From: Intestinimonas massiliensis (ex Afouda et al. 2020)
GTDB taxonomy: Bacteria; Bacillota; Clostridia; Oscillospirales; Oscillospiraceae
Length of the DNA stretch: 7,728 nt
Assembly (NCBI RefSeq): GCF_900626285.1
Contig: NZ_LR131147.1
Span: forward strand, 1,238,623-1,246,350
Reading direction: 5' to 3'
Positions 5,487 through 7,728 of this stretch are shown piece by piece. Position 1 is the first letter of the stretch, and the number at the start of each line of letters is the position of its first letter. The position numbers and the translations under genes were made by a program. The notes under the pieces were generated by a model. It saw only the letters and a program-made list of their open reading frames with translations, was not told the DNA's origin and searched no databases.

Positions 5487-6800
5487 ATGAAAGAGCAAAA
5501 TGGTAATGGCTTTGCACCAAGTATAGCACAAGCCATAGAAGAAATGAAGGCAAAACAGGGAGACTCCTTTTCTTTGGAACGCATCAACTTAGCGGAGTTA
5601 GAACGACGAACCGGCGTATCTCGTAGCAGACTGCGCAGACTCAAGAGAAACGGCTTTCAAGACTTGCCTCGCAGCACTAAAGGCAGTAGACATAGGGTCA
5701 CAAAACTCAGCGGTTATACTGGCCTGTTGGACAGCTTGCTGCGCCAAGGCGTTAAGAATTCCTCTGTCGTATTGGAGCGTTTGAAACAGGCTGGTTTTGA
5801 AGGAGGGGCGACCATTGTAAAAGAGTATATTGCCGCTCACAAGGACCTCATTCCGGCCAAACGCCAGTTGGTTGCGCCGCAGGGAAATCGTGGCCGCCGG
5901 TACGTCACAAAGCCCGGTGAAGCCTACCAGATGGACTGGGGATTCACGGATGTCTTGGATTACAACAGTCGGACCTACCGCGTTGCCTGCTTTGCCATGA
6001 TTTGTCACCACTGTGGCCAGCGGTATATTGAGTTCTTCCCCAACGCCCGGCAGGAAAACCTGTTTATTGGGATGATCCATGCTTTCCAGTACATGGGGGT
6101 TCCGAGATTTGTATTAACCGACAATATGAAGAGTGTCGTGCTGCACCGGGATCTGGAGGGACATCCAGTCTGGCAGAAAGACTACGAAACCTTTATGCAA
6201 GCCCTGGCCTTCGAGACAAAACTTTGCAAGCCACGGCATCCCTTTACCAAGGGCAAGGTGGAGCGGTTGGTTCGCTTTGTGAAAGACAATTTCCTGGCTG
6301 ACCGAGTATTCTGCGATCTTACAGACCTGAATTGGCAGGCACTGGAATGGTGCAACAAACAGAACGAAACATACCGCCGTACTGTGGATGGTGCGCCTCA
6401 AAAGATTCACGAAACTGTATGCGGAGAACAACTGCGTATGGTTCCGGAGGATGCCATCCGATTCTATCTCTGTCCGGAAAGAAAAATCTCCTTTGATGGC
6501 TTTGTAAATTACGAGGGCAGGCGTTTCGGTGTACCCTACAGCTATCCTGGTGCAACAGCGAGAGTAGAGCGCAACGGTGATTTGTTGCGCATCTATTCTG
6601 CTGATCTGAAGGTACTGCTGGCTACACATACCGTTACCTGGAGCCGCACCGACAGTTTCTGTGAGGGACAGTACGAATCCTTGGCACAGCCAGAAGAATT
6701 TCCCACAGCGCCTGTACAAACGCAGATTTTTCAGTTACCAAAACCCTCTCAGGATCTATCCTTTGCCAAATTCGATTTTGACAAGGAGGACCAGGTATGA
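5487..6800 (+). CDS. istA: IS21-family transposase IstA (DDE integrase)
   Basis: A 437-residue transposase that cuts and joins IS ends. The ATG at 5487 is chosen because GGAAAGGA (5473-5480) lies 6 nt upstream; a GTG at 5457 falls within the 17-bp repeat and has no ribosome binding site. Residues 34-57 (LAELERRTGVSRSRLRRLKRNGF) form a helix-turn-helix, and a second winged helix probably follows at 78-118. The rve catalytic core shows Asp150 in YQMDWGFTDV, Asp212 in VLTDNMKSV and Glu259 in KGKVERLVRF, a complete DDE triad. The C-terminal part (340-400) includes the NYEGRRFGVPYSYPG strand region typical of IstA. It is slightly shorter than many IstA proteins but looks intact. Its stop overlaps the istB ATG. 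Confidence 0.93.
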   Translation: MKEQNGNGFAPSIAQAIEEMKAKQGDSFSLERINLAELERRTGVSRSRLRRLKRNGFQDLPRSTKGSRHRVTKLSGYTGLLDSLLRQGVKNSSVVLERLKQAGFEGGATIVKEYIAAHKDLIPAKRQLVAPQGNRGRRYVTKPGEAYQMDWGFTDVLDYNSRTYRVACFAMICHHCGQRYIEFFPNARQENLFIGMIHAFQYMGVPRFVLTDNMKSVVLHRDLEGHPVWQKDYETFMQALAFETKLCKPRHPFTKGKVERLVRFVKDNFLADRVFCDLTDLNWQALEWCNKQNETYRRTVDGAPQKIHETVCGEQLRMVPEDAIRFYLCPERKISFDGFVNYEGRRFGVPYSYPGATARVERNGDLLRIYSADLKVLLATHTVTWSRTDSFCEGQYESLAQPEEFPTAPVQTQIFQLPKPSQDLSFAKFDFDKEDQV

Positions 6801-7606
6801 AAGAAACAATCTTTGAGCAGGTGGCGTCCGCTGCTTCTGTTTTGAAGCTGGATCTTTCCGCTGAGGAATTCGCGCTGTTCGCAGAAGACCGGGAATTCTC
6901 GGAAGCGGGAATGGAGGCGGTACAGATGCTGCTCGGCTATCTTAGCGAAAAGAAACAGCAGACCACCATTCAGACCTTATTGAAGATGAGTCGTCTACCC
7001 ACAAAAGCACCCAAGACCTTTGAGAATTTTGACTTTTCGTTGCTCAAAGGGAAAGATGTGGAACGCCTGAAGGTTTTGTCCTCCTTGAACGCTATCTACT
7101 CTCACCGCAACCTGGCCTTTATTGGCCCGGCAGGCACAGGCAAAACGCATTTGGCTCAGGCTTTCGGATACGCCTGCTGCCAGCACGGGTTGAAAACCTA
7201 TTTCATTAAGGCATCTGAACTCCGTGACAGATTCACAGCAGCCCGACGTTCTGGAAAGACTGATTCCTGCCTAAATGGTCTTGTGCGCCCTTCTTGCCTG
7301 ATTATTGACGAGATTGGCCACTGTGCCTTTGACAAGGAGAATACCAGGCTGTTCTTTGACCTGATTGACCGGCGCTACAACAAGGAAGGCAGTTTCAATA
7401 TGATCTTCACCAGTAACAAGAATCCGGCTCTCTGGCGTGAGGATTTCGAGGAAGACGCTACCTTGCTGTGTACGCTGGACCGCATCTTTGACGATGCCAC
7501 TGTGTTTAAGCTGCGTGGTGAAAGTTTCCGCGGAAAGAAACTGGAGACCGTCTCACTGCAAACTGGCAGGGTACCTACAGTTGAGCCGGCAGTAACGAAA
7601 GAATAA
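6797..7606 (+). CDS. istB: IS21-family helper ATPase IstB
   Basis: A 269-residue AAA+ ATPase that selects target DNA and stimulates IstA. Residues 1-75 form the helical N-terminal domain. Walker A is GPAGTGKT (110-117), Walker B is CLIIDE (167-172), and sensor I is around FTSNKNP (204-210); LDRIFD (227-232) carries the likely arginine finger. The start overlaps the istA stop (ATGA, 6797-6800) and has its own strong AAGGAGG at 6783-6789, so both coupling and independent initiation are possible. Length and motif order match full-length IstB, with no frameshift. The transcript ends at the terminator hairpin just downstream. Confidence 0.94.
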   Translation: MKETIFEQVASAASVLKLDLSAEEFALFAEDREFSEAGMEAVQMLLGYLSEKKQQTTIQTLLKMSRLPTKAPKTFENFDFSLLKGKDVERLKVLSSLNAIYSHRNLAFIGPAGTGKTHLAQAFGYACCQHGLKTYFIKASELRDRFTAARRSGKTDSCLNGLVRPSCLIIDEIGHCAFDKENTRLFFDLIDRRYNKEGSFNMIFTSNKNPALWREDFEEDATLLCTLDRIFDDATVFKLRGESFRGKKLETVSLQTGRVPTVEPAVTKE

Positions 7607-7615
7607 CTAATCTAT

Positions 7616-7642
7616 GAGTGCTGGGTTGTTGGCACTCTTTTT
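7616..7642 (+). terminator. Intrinsic terminator of the istAB operon, overlapping the right 17-bp repeat copy
   Basis: GAGTGC (7616-7621) pairs with GCACTC (7632-7637) around a 10-nt loop and is followed by five Ts. The loop (TGGGTTGTTG) is the reverse complement of bases in the istA leader, see the 17-bp repeat. It starts 9 bp after the istB stop. Confidence 0.75.
7620..7636 (-). repeat. Right copy of the perfect 17-bp inverted repeat flanking istAB
   Basis: GCTGGGTTGTTGGCACT is the exact reverse complement of 5456-5472. It comprises the loop and most of the 3' arm of the operon terminator. It lies 62 bp inside the inner right-end repeat, while the left copy lies 78 bp inside its counterpart. 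Confidence 0.85.
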
Positions 7643-7668
7643 GTTTATTCTACTAGCTCTGGGGTTCG

Positions 7669-7721
7669 CCGACAAAAATTGGTTAAATACTCCCGACAAA
7701 ATATGGTCTCGATCTCCCGGC
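7669..7721 (-). repeat. Right-end array of GTCGG-core repeats at 24-bp spacing
   Basis: Read on the minus strand, GCCGGGAG (7721-7714), GTCGGGAG (7697-7690) and GTCGGCGA (7673-7666) occur at exactly 24-bp intervals. They mirror the left-end array and are the likely transposase-binding sites of the right end. Confidence 0.65.
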
Positions 7722-7728
7722 GCTAACA

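Larger units (their letters stand above)
5339..7728 (+). mobile_element. IS21-family insertion sequence (right boundary at or near window end)
   Basis: The element carries istA and istB in the IS21 arrangement. The left boundary is placed at TGTTGTCGG (5339) because the toprim-type reading frame loses its similarity just before it; the window ends in CTAACA, which mirrors the initial TGTT. A strong inner pair also exists: TGTCGGGAGT at 5378-5387 matches ACTCCCGACA at 7689-7698 perfectly, so a 2,321-bp element (5378-7698) is the alternative. No target duplication is visible for the inner pair, and that of the outer pair would lie outside the window. GC content appears lower than in the host genes, consistent with separate origin. 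The IS21 call is secure; the exact ends are not. Confidence 0.85.

Noticed and set aside
6114..6719. Minus-strand ORF of 201 codons within istA
   Set aside because: Antisense to the istA catalytic core; no domain or ribosome binding site recognised.
5458..7634. The 17-bp inverted repeat as the true IS termini (TG...CA)
   Set aside because: The flanking bases show no target duplication, and matching GTCGG end repeats lie further out on both sides, so the element extends beyond the 17-bp repeats.
1..7728. tRNA, rRNA, CRISPR arrays or a novel defence system
   Set aside because: No cloverleaf-like or rRNA-like sequence or regular repeat-spacer array was seen, and all large ORFs belong to known mobilisation, repair or transposition families.

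Overview
The window looks like the transfer region of an integrative/mobilisable element of a GC-rich gut Clostridia bacterium (Oscillospiraceae-like: Flavonifractor, Intestinimonas, Oscillibacter and relatives). The assignment rests on protein character (DUF3846, a DUF6103-like protein, a MobP3-type relaxase with a ribbon-helix-helix partner, a CHC2/toprim-type protein), strong Shine-Dalgarno sites, stop/start overlaps and high GC. No database search was possible, so family names come from recognised sequence patterns.

Layout. Bases 3-804 (+) hold a run of small accessory ORFs: the C-terminal part of a DUF3846 protein, a DUF6103-like protein, a 31-codon basic ORF and an 18-codon ORF. Bases 805-1245 are mostly non-coding in appearance: a GC-rich stretch of nested inverted repeats, a hairpin, a clear intrinsic terminator, and two copies of a 13-bp repeat with a palindromic core, 32 bp apart. 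Next come the RHH accessory protein and the relaxase (1246-3050), overlapping by ATGA. The repeat-plus-RHH-plus-relaxase layout makes 1130-1245 the best oriT candidate.

Bases 3053-5060 carry a DNA-damage module: a Y-family polymerase on the minus strand, divergent from an SRAP (YedK/HMCES-type) abasic-site crosslinking protein. A LexA-like box lies next to the polymerase promoter. Both proteins carry the same sliding-clamp-binding pentapeptide QLSLF, internally in the polymerase and as the extreme C-terminus of SRAP. The module appears to sit between the relaxase and the CHC2/toprim-type gene as cargo that may help the element survive single-stranded transfer and lesions.

Bases 5073-5369 hold the first ~86 codons of the CHC2/toprim-type gene, cut off by an IS21-family insertion sequence that fills the rest of the window (istA, istB). 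The IS ends carry GTCGG-core repeats at mainly 24-bp spacing. A perfect 17-bp inverted repeat places one copy just upstream of the istA ribosome binding site and the other in the terminator hairpin after istB, so the terminator loop is complementary to the istA leader. That pairing and the shared clamp motif are the two observations most worth following up.
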